Assembly (NCBI RefSeq): GCF_001613405.1
Contig: NZ_BDCH01000028.1
Span: 1-64,000 of the forward strand
Origin: Nocardia crassostreae
Lineage (GTDB): Bacteria; Actinomycetota; Actinomycetes; Mycobacteriales; Mycobacteriaceae
Reading direction: 5' to 3'
DNA length: 64,000 nucleotides
Within the stretch, counting starts at the first letter, position 1, and every line of letters begins with the position of its first letter. The notes below the pieces were generated by a model. That model was given only the letters and a program-made list of their open reading frames with translations. It searched no databases and was not told the DNA's origin. This document shows, piece after piece, positions 1 through 9,887 of this stretch. Both the position numbers and the translations under genes were made by a program.

Positions 1-1
1 T

Positions 2-3000
2 TCGGAATTCGACGCCATCGCCGAATCCGAACGCCGCCGCCCCTTCGAGCTGAGCCGCGGTCCGGCGCTGCGCATCCTGCTGCTGTCGGTCCCCGGTTCC
101 GACACCCGTCGCCTGATCCTCACCGCTCACCACATCCTCATGGATGGCTGGGCGGTCGCGGTGTTCTTCACCGAACTGCTCGCCGTCTACCGTGCGGGCG
201 GATCCGCCGACGGCCTGCCCAAGCCGCGCCCCTACCGCGATTACATCGCCTGGCTGGCCGGTCAGGACCGGGCCGCCGCACTGGGTAAATGGGTGGACTA
301 CCTCGGCGTGCTGGGCGGTCCGCTCATGATCGCCGACGGCGCCCCCGCGGCGCGCGGCAGCGCCGTCCCCGAGAAGACGAAGCTGCTGCTGCCCGCCGCC
401 GAGACCGCGCGACTGCAACAGTGGGCGCGCGCCAACGGCTTCACCCTGAACACCGCCGTCCAGTTCGCCTGGACCGTCCTCCTGGGCCGTCTCACCGACC
501 GTCGCGATATCGTCTACGGCACCACGGTTTCCGGCCGCCCCGAACACCTTCCGGGCGTCGAGCAGATGATCGGCCTGTTCATCAACACCATCCCGGTCGC
601 CCATCACATCGACCGCGACAGCAGCGTCGTCGAGCAGTGCGCCCGCCTGCAACGCGACTGCGCCGCCATGCGCGACGCCGGATACCTGAGCCTGTCCGAA
701 GTGCAGCGCGCCGCCGGTCACGGCACCCTCTTCGACACCCTCTTCGTCTTCGAGAACGCACCCATCGACGACGCCATCCAGCAGGTCACCACTCCCGACG
801 GCGCGGTCTTCCGCCCCACCGAAATGGAAAGCCTCGCCCACTACCCCCTGACCGTCGTCTCCCACCTCAGCGGCGCCGACCTGCTCGTCCTGATCGAAGC
901 CATCCCGGAAGCGCTACCGCATTTCTCCTCCGCCGACCTCGGCGAGCGCCTGCTCGGCCTACTGCGGCAACTCCCGGAAATCGGTACGGCCACACCGGAT
1001 TCCCTGGATGCACTCACCATGGCCGAACGCGCCGAACTCGCTCTGGGCGCGGCCAGCCGCACTGCGAACGGAACCGCATCTGGTCCGAGCGGCGCTCTGT
1101 CGGATCGCAACGGCGTTCTGACGGGCCCGGGTGCAGGTCTGGGCGGAGTTGTCGACGCGTCGGCCGCGGGCGGCGATCCGGGCACGGTGTGGGAGGCGTT
1201 CGAGCGGCAGGTGGCGCTGACGCCGGAGGCGGTCGCGCTGCAGACGGGAAGCGGTGCGCGCTACACCTATCGGGAGCTGCGGGATGCGGCGGCGCGGCTG
1301 GCGAATGAACTGGCGGCGCACGGCGTCGGTCCGGAAACCGTTGTCGCGCTGGTGCTGCCGCGCTCGACCGAGTCGATCATCGGTGTGCTCGCGGCCTTCG
1401 CGGCGGGCGGCGCGTATGTGCCCGTGGACATCACCTTGCCCGCGTCACGCATCGAATCGATTCTGCGACAGGCGAACCCGGCGCTGATTCTCACCGTCGA
1501 GGAATGCCGGGAACTGGCTCCGGCGGAGTCGAGCGCCCTCGTGCTCGACGATCCCGTGGTCGTGGAGCGCGTGTCGGGGCGCGCGAGTGTCGTTCCCGGG
1601 GTCTTGCGCGCCGCCGCACAGTGCGCCTATCTGATCTTCACCTCGGGCTCCACCGGCGAACCCAAGGGTGTGGCGGGCACCAATGCCGCGCTGCTGGCCT
1701 ACTTCGCCGATCACCGCGATCGCGTCTACCGTCCGGCTATGGCGCGCCTGGGTCGCCCGCTGCGGATCGCGCACGCCTGGTCGCTGAGCTTCGACGCCTC
1801 CTGGCAGCCCATGGTGGGTTTCCTTGCGGGGCAGACGATTCATCTGTTCGACGCGGAGGAGATGCGGGACGCGCATCGGCTCGTCGAGGGCATGATCGCG
1901 CACGAGATCGACATGATCGATACGACGCCGTCGATGTTCGCCCAGCTCAATGCGGCTGGTCTGGTCGACCGCGAACTGCCGGTACTGGCCCTCGGCGGCG
2001 AGGCCATCGATGCCGCCCTCTGGTCCCGCCTGCGTTCCCTCGCCCCGCACGGCGGCAAGTCCGGCACGGCCGTCTACAACTGCTACGGCCCCACCGAGAC
2101 CACGGTCGAAGCCGTGGTCGCTCCGGTCGCCGACTACGACACCCCGACCATCGGCACCGCGAACGCCGGAATGTCGGGCTATGTCCTGGATTCCATGCTC
2201 CGCCCGGTGCCGCGCGGCGTCATCGGCGAGCTGTACCTGTCGGGCCCGCAGCTGGCGCGCGGCTATATCGGCCGCCCCGCAACGACTTCCGACCGTTTCG
2301 TCGCCGACCCGTTCGTGCCCGGCCGCCGCATGTACCGCACCGGCGATCTGGTCCGCCGTCTCCCGCACGGTGGTTTCGGTTATCTGGGCCGTGCCGACGA
2401 TCAGGTGAAGGTGCGCGGCTACCGCGTCGAGATCGGCGAGATCGAGACCGCGCTGCGGCGACTGCCGGGCGTGGACACCGCCGCCGTGACGGTCGTGCGC
2501 CGCGCGGGCGGCGCGAGCCTGGTCGGGTTCGTGGTGGGGGAGGCCGGTCGTGCCGTCGATCCGGTCCGCTCGCGCATCGCGCTGGCGGAACGCCTGCCCG
2601 CGTACATGATTCCGGCGCGCATCCTGGTGCTGCCGCAGCTGCCGACCAATGCCAATGGCAAACTCGACGGCCACGAACTCACCCGCCGCGCCGAACAGGC
2701 CCTCGCCGACACCGGCTCCGGCAGCGCCCCGCGCACCCCGACCGAGAAGGAACTCTGCGAGGTCCTGGCCGAACTCTTCGACGGCCGCACCCCCGCCCTG
2801 GACGACGACTTCTTCGCCCTCGGCGTGGACAGCATCGTCGCCATCTCCCTGGTCAACAAGGCCCGCCGCCGCGGCCTGACCCTGACCCCTCGCATGGTGT
2901 TGGCCACCCCCACCATTCGCGAACTGGCCGCCGCCCTCGACACCGCCGATCCGGTGTCCACCGCGGCGGAGGCCGCCGACTACGGTGAGATCCTCCCGGT

Positions 3001-4345
3001 TCCGGTCGTCTCCTGGATGTACGAGTACGGCGGCTATCGCCGCTTCACCCAGACCGCACTGTTGAACCCGCCCACCGGAATCCGGCGCGATCAGCTCGAA
3101 GCGTCACTCCAGACACTGCTCGACAGCTACGACACCCTGCGCGCCCGGCTGGCCGACACCCCGGACGGCCCGCGCCTGGTGACTCGCGCTCCCGGCGCGG
3201 TGACCGCTACTGAGATCCTCACGCAGACAACGGAACCTGCGGATCCGAACGCGGCCATCCACAGTGCTGCCCGCACCGCCAACGACCAGATCGACCCGCG
3301 CACAGGCGATATGGTGCGCGCCGTCTGGTTCACCGGCACGGGCCAGGACGATGTCCTGCTCCTGACCATCCACCACCTCGCCGTGGATGTGGTCTCCTGG
3401 CATCTCCTGCTGGCAGCCCTGACCGAAGCCTGGACCCAACTCGAATCCGGCACGCCGCCGACGGCTCTGCCCGAATCCACCTCGTACCGCGAGTTCTCCG
3501 GCCGCCTGTGGCAGCGCGCCGCCGCACCGGAAGTCCTGGCCCAGCGCGACTACTGGACCACCCAGCTCGCGGCCCCCGATCCCGCTGTCGGCCACCGCAT
3601 CCCGGACCCGCGCACCGACACCTGGTCCTCTTTGCGTGTCGCCACCGCCGTCACCCCGGTCGAGGTCACCGAACGCATCCTCACGGCCCTCACCCGCGAG
3701 GAGGGCGTCCGCGAATTCCTGCTCACCGCGCTGACCATGACCATCGCCACCTGGCGTCGTGAACGCGATCAGGACCCGTCCTCCGGCGCGCTCATTGCCC
3801 TCGAAGGTCACGGCCGTGCCGACGACCTGCTCGGCGTCGACACCTCCAATACCCTCGGCTGGTTCACCAGCGTCTTCCCGGTTCGCCTCGGCGCCGGTGA
3901 CGCCGTCGACATCGACCGTGCCGAGGCGGACCCGAATGCGGCTCGCGCCCTGCTGGATTCGGTTACCGCGCAGCTGTCCGCCATCCCGAATCAGGGCTTG
4001 GACTACGGCCTGCTCCGGTACGTGAACCACACCCCGGACCTGGTCTCGGCCCCGCAGCCGCAGCTGGAGTTCAACTATCTGGGCCGCGTCGACCTCAGCG
4101 GTCAGCAGCCGGGCTCCTGGTCGTTGCACAGCGGTCCGCTGAACGAGGCGCTACCCCTGGACCCGGAACCCGACCTCCCCCTGCGCTACGCCTTGGACGT
4201 CATCTCCGGCATCGGCACCACCTCTGAAGGCCCGCAGCTGACCACGAATTGGCGCTGGAGCGACGCCCTGTTCACTGCGGCCGACGCCGAGCACCTCACC
4301 GCGCTCTGGAATCGCAGCCTCACCGCACTGGCCGCGGCGCTCTGA
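2..4345 (+). CDS. NRPS, C-terminal part (C-A-T-E), 5' partial
   Basis: The frame is open from base 2, so the gene begins upstream of the window. Visible domains in order: the end of a condensation domain with the HHxxxDG catalytic motif (HHILMDG, about 130-150), an adenylation domain with the P-loop-like LIFTSGSTGEPKG, YNCYGPTE, GELYLSG and NGKLDG motifs, a carrier domain with the phosphopantetheine serine in GVDSIVAIS, and an epimerisation domain with HHLAVDVVSW, ALEGHGR and FNYLG. No thioesterase follows; the gene stops with TGA at 4345. An E domain at the C terminus implies that a D-aminoacyl or peptidyl intermediate is handed to another protein. Reading the Stachelhaus positions by eye gives about D-A-Q-D-A-G-C-V-E-K, nearest to codes with Asp at the fourth position; I do not assign a substrate. 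Product unknown. Confidence 0.93.
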   Translation, partial: SEFDAIAESERRRPFELSRGPALRILLLSVPGSDTRRLILTAHHILMDGWAVAVFFTELLAVYRAGGSADGLPKPRPYRDYIAWLAGQDRAAALGKWVDYLGVLGGPLMIADGAPAARGSAVPEKTKLLLPAAETARLQQWARANGFTLNTAVQFAWTVLLGRLTDRRDIVYGTTVSGRPEHLPGVEQMIGLFINTIPVAHHIDRDSSVVEQCARLQRDCAAMRDAGYLSLSEVQRAAGHGTLFDTLFVFENAPIDDAIQQVTTPDGAVFRPTEMESLAHYPLTVVSHLSGADLLVLIEAIPEALPHFSSADLGERLLGLLRQLPEIGTATPDSLDALTMAERAELALGAASRTANGTASGPSGALSDRNGVLTGPGAGLGGVVDASAAGGDPGTVWEAFERQVALTPEAVALQTGSGARYTYRELRDAAARLANELAAHGVGPETVVALVLPRSTESIIGVLAAFAAGGAYVPVDITLPASRIESILRQANPALILTVEECRELAPAESSALVLDDPVVVERVSGRASVVPGVLRAAAQCAYLIFTSGSTGEPKGVAGTNAALLAYFADHRDRVYRPAMARLGRPLRIAHAWSLSFDASWQPMVGFLAGQTIHLFDAEEMRDAHRLVEGMIAHEIDMIDTTPSMFAQLNAAGLVDRELPVLALGGEAIDAALWSRLRSLAPHGGKSGTAVYNCYGPTETTVEAVVAPVADYDTPTIGTANAGMSGYVLDSMLRPVPRGVIGELYLSGPQLARGYIGRPATTSDRFVADPFVPGRRMYRTGDLVRRLPHGGFGYLGRADDQVKVRGYRVEIGEIETALRRLPGVDTAAVTVVRRAGGASLVGFVVGEAGRAVDPVRSRIALAERLPAYMIPARILVLPQLPTNANGKLDGHELTRRAEQALADTGSGSAPRTPTEKELCEVLAELFDGRTPALDDDFFALGVDSIVAISLVNKARRRGLTLTPRMVLATPTIRELAAALDTADPVSTAAEAADYGEILPVPVVSWMYEYGGYRRFTQTALLNPPTGIRRDQLEASLQTLLDSYDTLRARLADTPDGPRLVTRAPGAVTATEILTQTTEPADPNAAIHSAARTANDQIDPRTGDMVRAVWFTGTGQDDVLLLTIHHLAVDVVSWHLLLAALTEAWTQLESGTPPTALPESTSYREFSGRLWQRAAAPEVLAQRDYWTTQLAAPDPAVGHRIPDPRTDTWSSLRVATAVTPVEVTERILTALTREEGVREFLLTALTMTIATWRRERDQDPSSGALIALEGHGRADDLLGVDTSNTLGWFTSVFPVRLGAGDAVDIDRAEADPNAARALLDSVTAQLSAIPNQGLDYGLLRYVNHTPDLVSAPQPQLEFNYLGRVDLSGQQPGSWSLHSGPLNEALPLDPEPDLPLRYALDVISGIGTTSEGPQLTTNWRWSDALFTAADAEHLTALWNRSLTALAAAL

Positions 4346-4392
4346 GCCCGAGCGCCGAGCCATCGAACGTCATTACCTGCTTGCATTGCGGG

Positions 4393-6519
4393 TCAGTGGG
4401 TGATGAGGGTCCAGGTGTCGGGGAGGTTGGTGGTGGTCAGGCGATCGGATTCGGCGGACAGGTCTATCAGGTCGGGGCCGAGGCGGAGGTCGGTGAGTTC
4501 TACTCGGCCCCAGCGGGATGGGAGGTGGGGGAGGATCGTGAGGCGGCGGTGCGGGACATCGGGGGCGAGGCCGAGGAAGGAGCGAACGAGGAGTAAAGGG
4601 GCTGCGCTCGCCCAGGCTTGGGGGGAGCAGGAGGTCGGGTAGGGGACGGGGGCGGCGAATTTGGTTCGCGGGAAGCCGCAGAAGAGTTCGGGGAGTCGGC
4701 CGCCGAAGGCCGCGGCGGCGTCGAGGAGGCCGTCGGAGAGGCGGGTCGCGAGGTCGAGAGCGCCGGGGATGTGGCGGTAGCGCAGAAGACCTGCCACGGC
4801 GATCGCGGTGTCGTGGGGCCAGACGGAACCGTTGTGGTAGCTCATGGGGTTGTAGGCGCCCATCTTCGAGGAGAGGGTGCGCAGGCCGAAGCCGGTGTCC
4901 ATATCGGGTGTGGACAGGTTCGCGATGACTTCGGCGGCGTGCTCGTCGGTGACGATGCCGGACCAGAGGCAGTGGCCGATATTGCTGGTGAGGGCGTCGA
5001 GGCGGCGTTTGTTCGCGTCCAGGGCGACCGCGTACCAGACCTTTTCGGGCAGCCAGAAGGCTTCGGCGAATTTGGTGCGCAGCTCGGCGGCGCGGTCGCG
5101 CAGGTGTTCGGCGGTCGTCGGATCGCCGAATTCCTCGGCGAGATCGGCGCGCGCGTGCAGGGCGGCGTAGACGTAACCCTGGACCTCGCACAGCGCGATG
5201 GGGGGTTCGGCCAGATGGCCCGCGGCGTCGTTGATGCCGTCGAAACTGTCCTTCCAGCCCTGATTGATGAGGCCGCGGTCGGTGGCGCGCCGGTATTCGA
5301 CGAAGCCGTCGCCGTCGCGGTCGCCGCGATCGGCGATCCAGGTCAGGGCGGCGTCGGCGGCGGGAAGCAGGGCGCGGACCGCGTCCTTGTCCGCGCCCCA
5401 GCGCCGGGCCTCCGCGAGCAGCATGACGAAAAGCGGTGTGGCGTCGGCGGTTCCGTAGTACGTCTCACCACCGAGCACCGCGCCGCTGGCCGGGCCGCGG
5501 CGCATTTCGTGCATGATGCGGCCGGGTTCCTCCTCGGTCATCGGATCGACCCGCACCCCTTGCATTTCCGCGAGCTGCTGCAAGGTGCCGACGGCCAGGT
5601 TCACATCCAGCGGCAGCGCCATCCAGGCGGTGAGCAGGCTGTCGCGGCCGAACAAGGTCATGAACCAGGGCGCGCCCGCCGCCACGAACGGTCTGCCGCC
5701 GCGGGCATCGTCGTGAATCTGCAAGGCGCCCAGATCGCTTTCGGTGCGCCGCAGTACCGCGGCGAGTTTCGGATCGGTGGCGGTGATATTCGTGGCGGTA
5801 TCGCGCCAGGCCGCGATCTTGCGGCTCGGCGCGCTGAATTCGACGTGCTCGCCGGGACGCAATCCGGAATGGATGGGCTGATTGCCGACCGTCGGATGCG
5901 CCACGATCTCGGTGTGCCAGCTGCCCCCGGCGGGCACCACGGCCCGCCAGGACAGCGAACCCGGCAGCACCACCGGCAGTTCCGAGGAGGACACCGCCAG
6001 CCCGCGCGCCCGGTCCGAGCGATCGTTGAGCAGCAGTTCCACATCCGCGACCAGCATTTCGGCGCGGGCATTGCCGCTACGGCCCTCCTTGACCGCGAAC
6101 AGGTCCGCGAAATCGGCGTCGATATGCAATTGCAGGTCCACGGCGGTGGTTTCGCGGCCCAGATTCTCCACGGTGATGGTCTCGCGCAGCCCGTCGGCGA
6201 CGAGCCGTTCCCGGATGATCAGGACCGAACTGTCGGCCGCGCCGGCCCGCGGTGGCCGGCGCAGGATGAACCGGGCGTGGAAAGCCTCCGGATTCAATAC
6301 CGACAGCGGCTCCGGCCGCTGCCCGTCCAGGCGCAGTTCCCAGCGGGACAGCACGCGCGCGTCCCGATAGAACAACCCGTACGGAGTTCCCGGCTCGACA
6401 TCGCCGAGCCGGTCGGACAGGCAGAATGTGCTGCCCTCCACCAGGGTGACCGCGCCCCCGACCCCGCCCAGGGCCGTCGGCTCACCACTGTTGAGAGCGG
6501 CCGGAGCCTCACCGTTCAT
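4393..6519 (-). CDS. Glycogen-debranching-type amylo-alpha-1,6-glucosidase
   Basis: About 708 residues. The N-terminal third resembles the glycogen debranching enzyme N-terminal beta domain (GSTFCLSDRLGDVEPGTPYGLFYRDARVLSRW region), and the rest is an alpha/alpha-barrel glucosidase with FGRDSLLTAWMALP, NQGWKDSFDGI and the tail motif YHNGSVWPHDTAI. The family hydrolyses alpha-1,6 branches or related alpha-glucosides in the cytosol; the exact substrate is not readable here. The start is the internal ATG at 6519, whose ATGA overlaps the stop of the upstream glycosyltransferase gene, indicating translational coupling; the extra N-terminal residues further upstream lie inside that gene. It converges with the NRPS gene, with only 47 bases between them. 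Confidence 0.87.
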   Translation of the reverse strand: MNGEAPAALNSGEPTALGGVGGAVTLVEGSTFCLSDRLGDVEPGTPYGLFYRDARVLSRWELRLDGQRPEPLSVLNPEAFHARFILRRPPRAGAADSSVLIIRERLVADGLRETITVENLGRETTAVDLQLHIDADFADLFAVKEGRSGNARAEMLVADVELLLNDRSDRARGLAVSSSELPVVLPGSLSWRAVVPAGGSWHTEIVAHPTVGNQPIHSGLRPGEHVEFSAPSRKIAAWRDTATNITATDPKLAAVLRRTESDLGALQIHDDARGGRPFVAAGAPWFMTLFGRDSLLTAWMALPLDVNLAVGTLQQLAEMQGVRVDPMTEEEPGRIMHEMRRGPASGAVLGGETYYGTADATPLFVMLLAEARRWGADKDAVRALLPAADAALTWIADRGDRDGDGFVEYRRATDRGLINQGWKDSFDGINDAAGHLAEPPIALCEVQGYVYAALHARADLAEEFGDPTTAEHLRDRAAELRTKFAEAFWLPEKVWYAVALDANKRRLDALTSNIGHCLWSGIVTDEHAAEVIANLSTPDMDTGFGLRTLSSKMGAYNPMSYHNGSVWPHDTAIAVAGLLRYRHIPGALDLATRLSDGLLDAAAAFGGRLPELFCGFPRTKFAAPVPYPTSCSPQAWASAAPLLLVRSFLGLAPDVPHRRLTILPHLPSRWGRVELTDLRLGPDLIDLSAESDRLTTTNLPDTWTLITH

Positions 6520-8120
6520 GCAGTGCCTTCCTCCCTCGCGCCCGTCTCTGGATCGCATTCGGCGGCGGACGCGAAACCTGTTGCGTTGCTGTCGGGAACC
6601 GTTGTACGGCCCAGTGTGCGGCCTTCTCCGGTCAAGACCACTGAATCGGCCGCGAGTCCGCCGACCGTGTCGACGTGCAGTTCCGATCCCGACTCCGTGA
6701 GATCGGCGACTGTCTCGACGACGGGGCCGAGCGGCGGTGCGGCCGGACCGGGTACCCGATTCGGGACGGGGCCCGTGGCGCGTGTCGGGGTTGCGCCCGA
6801 TGCCCGGATCGCCCCGGAACCCGATGCGCGCTTACGGCTCTTACCGCCGCGGGGCGCCGCCGTGCCCGGTGTCCGGCCCGCGGCCTTGCCCCGCGCCACC
6901 GGGGAGCCGGGCTTGCGCACCGCGCCGGTGGGCGCGGTCGCGCGTCCCGGACCGGTCCCCGCCGCCCGGGTGGGCTGCGGATTGGCTTGGTGCGCAGGCT
7001 CACTGGACCAGGCGTGCAGGGTGATGCGCCCGCCGCGGCGGGAGGTACGGGGGCGGAGCACGCTGCGATAGATCTCCTCGTAGTCGCGGCCCAGGGTGTC
7101 CGCGCCGAAGTGGGCGACCACGTGCTCGCGCATGACGTGCGGGTCGTAGTCCTGGACTTCCTTGATGGCAGCGGGCAATTCGTCCGGATGATCGCAGATG
7201 CGGCCGGTGACGCCGTCGACGATCACCTCGGCGACCGCACCGCCGCGCAGGGCCACCACCGGCGTTCCGCACACCATGGCCTCGATCATGACCATGCCGA
7301 AGGGTTCCTCCCAGCGCACCGGGAACAGCAGGCATTTCGCACCGGACAGCAATTCGCGCTTGGCCACGGCATCGGCCATGCCGAACATGTGATCGTGCTC
7401 GGTGAGCAGGGGCGCGACCGCGCTGTCGAAGTACCGGCGCTCCGGCGGCTCGGCGCACTTGCCCGCCAGAATGAGCGGCATCCCGACCGCGTGCGCCGCC
7501 GTCAGCGCCAGATGCGGCCCTTTCTCCGCGGTGAACCGCCCGAGGAACAGCGCGTAGTCCTGCTTCACGGGCTGGAACGGCCAATCCTGGACGCGCAGCG
7601 CATTGTGCACCCGCCCCGCCCAATTCAGATCGGGAGCCAGCGCGCGCTGCCGATCGGAGATGGCCACCAGATGCGCGTCCTGCCCGAGTTCGCGGTAGTA
7701 CACATACGGATCGCCGTCCACGGGACCGTGCACGGTCACCACCGTCGGCAGTCCGAGATCGCGATAGACGGGCGTATTGAGCACCCCGGCGAAGGTGTGG
7801 TCGTGCACCAGGTCCACGCCCGAGGTCATGGCGAGCCGCTCCAGGGCGCGCCGGACCTTCAAGGCGTGCACCACTTCCGGAAACGGGTCGCCTAATCGCG
7901 CGGCCTGAATCTAGTCCCACAGGGGTAGGAAGTCTGCCTTGGTGCCGTTCTCGCCCGCGCCCAGCAGGGTGACCTGATGCCCGCGTGCGACCAGGGCGTC
8001 GACCAGATCGGCGACGACGGCCTCGACCCCGCCGTAGGCCTTGGGCGGGATAGGGGGCACCACCATGGCGATGCGAAGTTGCTCAGATTCCGGGCCGCGC
8101 GCCGGGTATTCCGCGCTCAT
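6516..8120 (-). pseudogene. GT4 glycosyltransferase interrupted by an in-frame TAG
   Basis: ATG at 8120 follows a strong ribosome site (GGAAGGAGGGG). The N-terminal Rossmann fold has IAMVVPPIPPKAYGGVEAVV, and the remainder has VVTVHGPVDG, LFLGRFTAEKGPHLAL, FPVRWEEPFGMVMIEAMVCGTPVVA, typical of GT4 retaining glycosyltransferases that use nucleotide sugars. A TAG at 7911-7913 falls in the same frame between FLPLWD and IQAARLGDPFPE, splitting the gene into about 69 and 464 codons. If intact it would be about 534 residues. The last 150 residues are a low-complexity Arg/Ala/Pro/Thr tail not needed for the fold. A downstream GTG restart (7874) would lack the first beta-alpha unit and is unlikely to be active. 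Coupled by ATGA to the glucosidase, suggesting joint alpha-glucan or trehalose-type metabolism (inference). Confidence 0.82.
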
Positions 8121-8592
8121 AGCCCCTCCTTCCGGGGACACAACCGCCGGCGTCCGGATGCGGGCGCCGGTCCTCGTGACCGAACCGGGAGAAGATCGAA
8201 TGCGGCTGTGCCGCAGTGGACCACCGGTCGACCCGCTCGAGGCGAATTCGCGCGGGCAGCCGGGCACACGGGTCCGACAGCACGCTCGCGGAGATGAACG
8301 CCTGGTGATCGTCGCGCCGGTTGATGCATTCGTCGCGGTGCCACCGCGCGGTCATGCGGCGTGGACGACTCAGCGACGGCGGTGAGGTCGTCACCGCTGG
8401 TCGAGCGGTGAGACCGAAATCGAAGGCACCCCGAGGCGCGTCATCGCGCTCGGCGGCCATTCGGTAATTCCACGATATAGCCCGCGATCACACCGCTAGG
8501 GCGGATCGTAATTGTTCCGGGCTTTATCGATAGAAAGTTCTCTCCAGGCCACCCGGCGGTTCGTTACCGGTACGACTTTCCGTTACCGCAGC
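8121..8592. other. Intergenic stretch without a recognisable gene
   Basis: About 470 bases between the start of the glycosyltransferase gene and the stop of the adenylation-like gene. Open frames here lack family resemblance and a good ribosome site. It presumably carries the leftward promoter of the glycosyltransferase operon, but no clear -35/-10 pair was seen. Confidence 0.5.
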
Positions 8593-9705
8593 TCAGGCGG
8601 CCACGTAGTCGACGTCGTCGTCGCCGGGGAGCAGCTCGGTCAGATCGAGCGATTCGGCCAGGGCGGAAGTCGCTGCCACGGGCAGGGATTCGGCCGCGTC
8701 GAAGACCAGCCAGCCGTCGGCGGTCCAGTGGCCGCGCGCACCGGTACGGGCCAACTGGCCGGTTTCGTATGGGTCCGTGACGAATTCGGACGCGGAATCC
8801 ACCGCCGCCACCGTGAGCGCCGCGCCGCCGAGGTAGACCTCGCCGGTGACGCCGGGCGCCACGGCCCGCAGCCGTTCGTCGAGCACCAGCACCCGCGCGC
8901 CCGGAATGGGGCGCACCCGGCCGGTGCCGTCCAGCGGACCGCGCGCGGCGACGCCCGCGTATTCGGTGGCGGTATAGGCGAATCCGGCGACCGAACCCGG
9001 CGCGATACTGCGCAGCAGACCGGAAAAGATTGCCGGGCAATCGGTTCCGAGCACATCCCAGCGGCGCACGCTGGGCAGCGCCGGAGCGGGCAGATCGGCG
9101 ATGGCGGCGAGGGTGTGCGCCTCGGCCACCACATGGGTGGCGGCGCTGCTCGCGATGAGCTCGCACAGAGCGGCCGGATCGGTGCGCTCGGCCTCGGTGG
9201 CCAGCACCAGGGTGGCGCCGTCGGCGAGGGCCGCCAGGAGTTCGACGGCGGCGTCGGCGCAGTCCCAGCGGGAGGCGAAGAGCCGGACCTCGGCCGAACC
9301 GAAGGCGCGGTCGGTGGCGCAGGGGCGATGGTCGGCGACCACGGCGCGGCGATCATCGGCCGCGGCGGCCAGGGCGGCGGGGCTCAGGCCGATACCGCAG
9401 CCGTCGAGGGGCAGCACGGCGCCGGTGCGCGCGGAGTCGGCGATAGTACGCAGCAGCTGCGCCAGCCCGTCCATGGAGGGCCCGGTCGCGCCGATGGCGC
9501 CGCCGTCGAGGTGCCCGTACAGCTCGGCATAAGTACGAATGTGGGCGCCGCAGCGGACCGCGGTGCGCAGCGACGGCACGCGGCGGCCACGTTCGATCAG
9601 CCCGGAGACCGCCGGTACGTCGTACAGTTCGACGCCATTGGCCCATTCGTCCACGAGTCGATGCTGCTCGACGCCGGACAGAGATTCCCGCACCACGCTC
9701 TCCAT
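8593..9705 (-). CDS. Degenerate adenylation (AMP-binding)-like protein, iron-regulated
   Basis: About 370 residues. The C-terminal half keeps the order of adenylation-domain motifs in weakened form: FAYTATEYAG at the place of YGPTE, PIPGARVLVLDERLRAVAPGVTGEVYLGG (A5-A7 like) and TGARGHWTADGWLVF (A8 like). It lacks the SGTTGxPKG loop, and the lysine-bearing C-terminal subdomain is missing, so ordinary adenylation is improbable. ATG at 9705 is preferred because a GGGGG site lies 9 bases upstream; a TTG at 9714 overlaps that site. An IdeR-type box lies 25 bases upstream, and the gene is divergent from a siderophore-binding lipoprotein, so a role in siderophore metabolism or a structural partner of an NRPS is the best guess. 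Intact frame. Confidence 0.65.
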   Translation of the reverse strand: MESVVRESLSGVEQHRLVDEWANGVELYDVPAVSGLIERGRRVPSLRTAVRCGAHIRTYAELYGHLDGGAIGATGPSMDGLAQLLRTIADSARTGAVLPLDGCGIGLSPAALAAAADDRRAVVADHRPCATDRAFGSAEVRLFASRWDCADAAVELLAALADGATLVLATEAERTDPAALCELIASSAATHVVAEAHTLAAIADLPAPALPSVRRWDVLGTDCPAIFSGLLRSIAPGSVAGFAYTATEYAGVAARGPLDGTGRVRPIPGARVLVLDERLRAVAPGVTGEVYLGGAALTVAAVDSASEFVTDPYETGQLARTGARGHWTADGWLVFDAAESLPVAATSALAESLDLTELLPGDDDVDYVAA

Positions 9706-9729
9706 CGCTCTCAACCCCCGTACAACAAC

Positions 9730-9748
9730 TTATGCAACCCTAACCTAA
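9730..9748 (-). promoter_or_regulatory. IdeR/DtxR-type iron box for the leftward gene
   Basis: Read on the minus strand the site is TTAGGTTAGGGTTGCATAA, matching 15 of 19 positions of the consensus TTAGGTTAGGCTAACCTAA. It lies 25 bases before the ATG of the adenylation-like gene. Iron-loaded IdeR would repress transcription here. Confidence 0.78.
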
Positions 9749-9820
9749 CAGGGGTGGATCACGATAGCCCGCCCCATCCGGAATCGATCGCGCCACACCG
9801 TTCCGCCAGGTCGTCGCATA

Positions 9821-9839
9821 TTAGGCTAGGCTCACCTCC
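9821..9839 (+). promoter_or_regulatory. IdeR/DtxR-type iron box for the rightward gene
   Basis: TTAGGCTAGGCTCACCTCC matches 15 of 19 positions of the IdeR consensus and lies 48 bases before the ATG of the siderophore-binding lipoprotein. Together with the box at 9730-9748 it makes a divergent iron-controlled promoter region. Confidence 0.8.
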
Positions 9840-9887
9840 CGCTCGCCCGTTTCGGGCCGGGCATCCCTGAGAAGGAGAGGGTCAACG

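Noticed and set aside
4618..7071. 817-residue plus-strand frame opposite the glucosidase and glycosyltransferase
   Set aside because: Antisense shadow with no family resemblance; the minus strand encodes recognisable enzymes coupled by ATGA.
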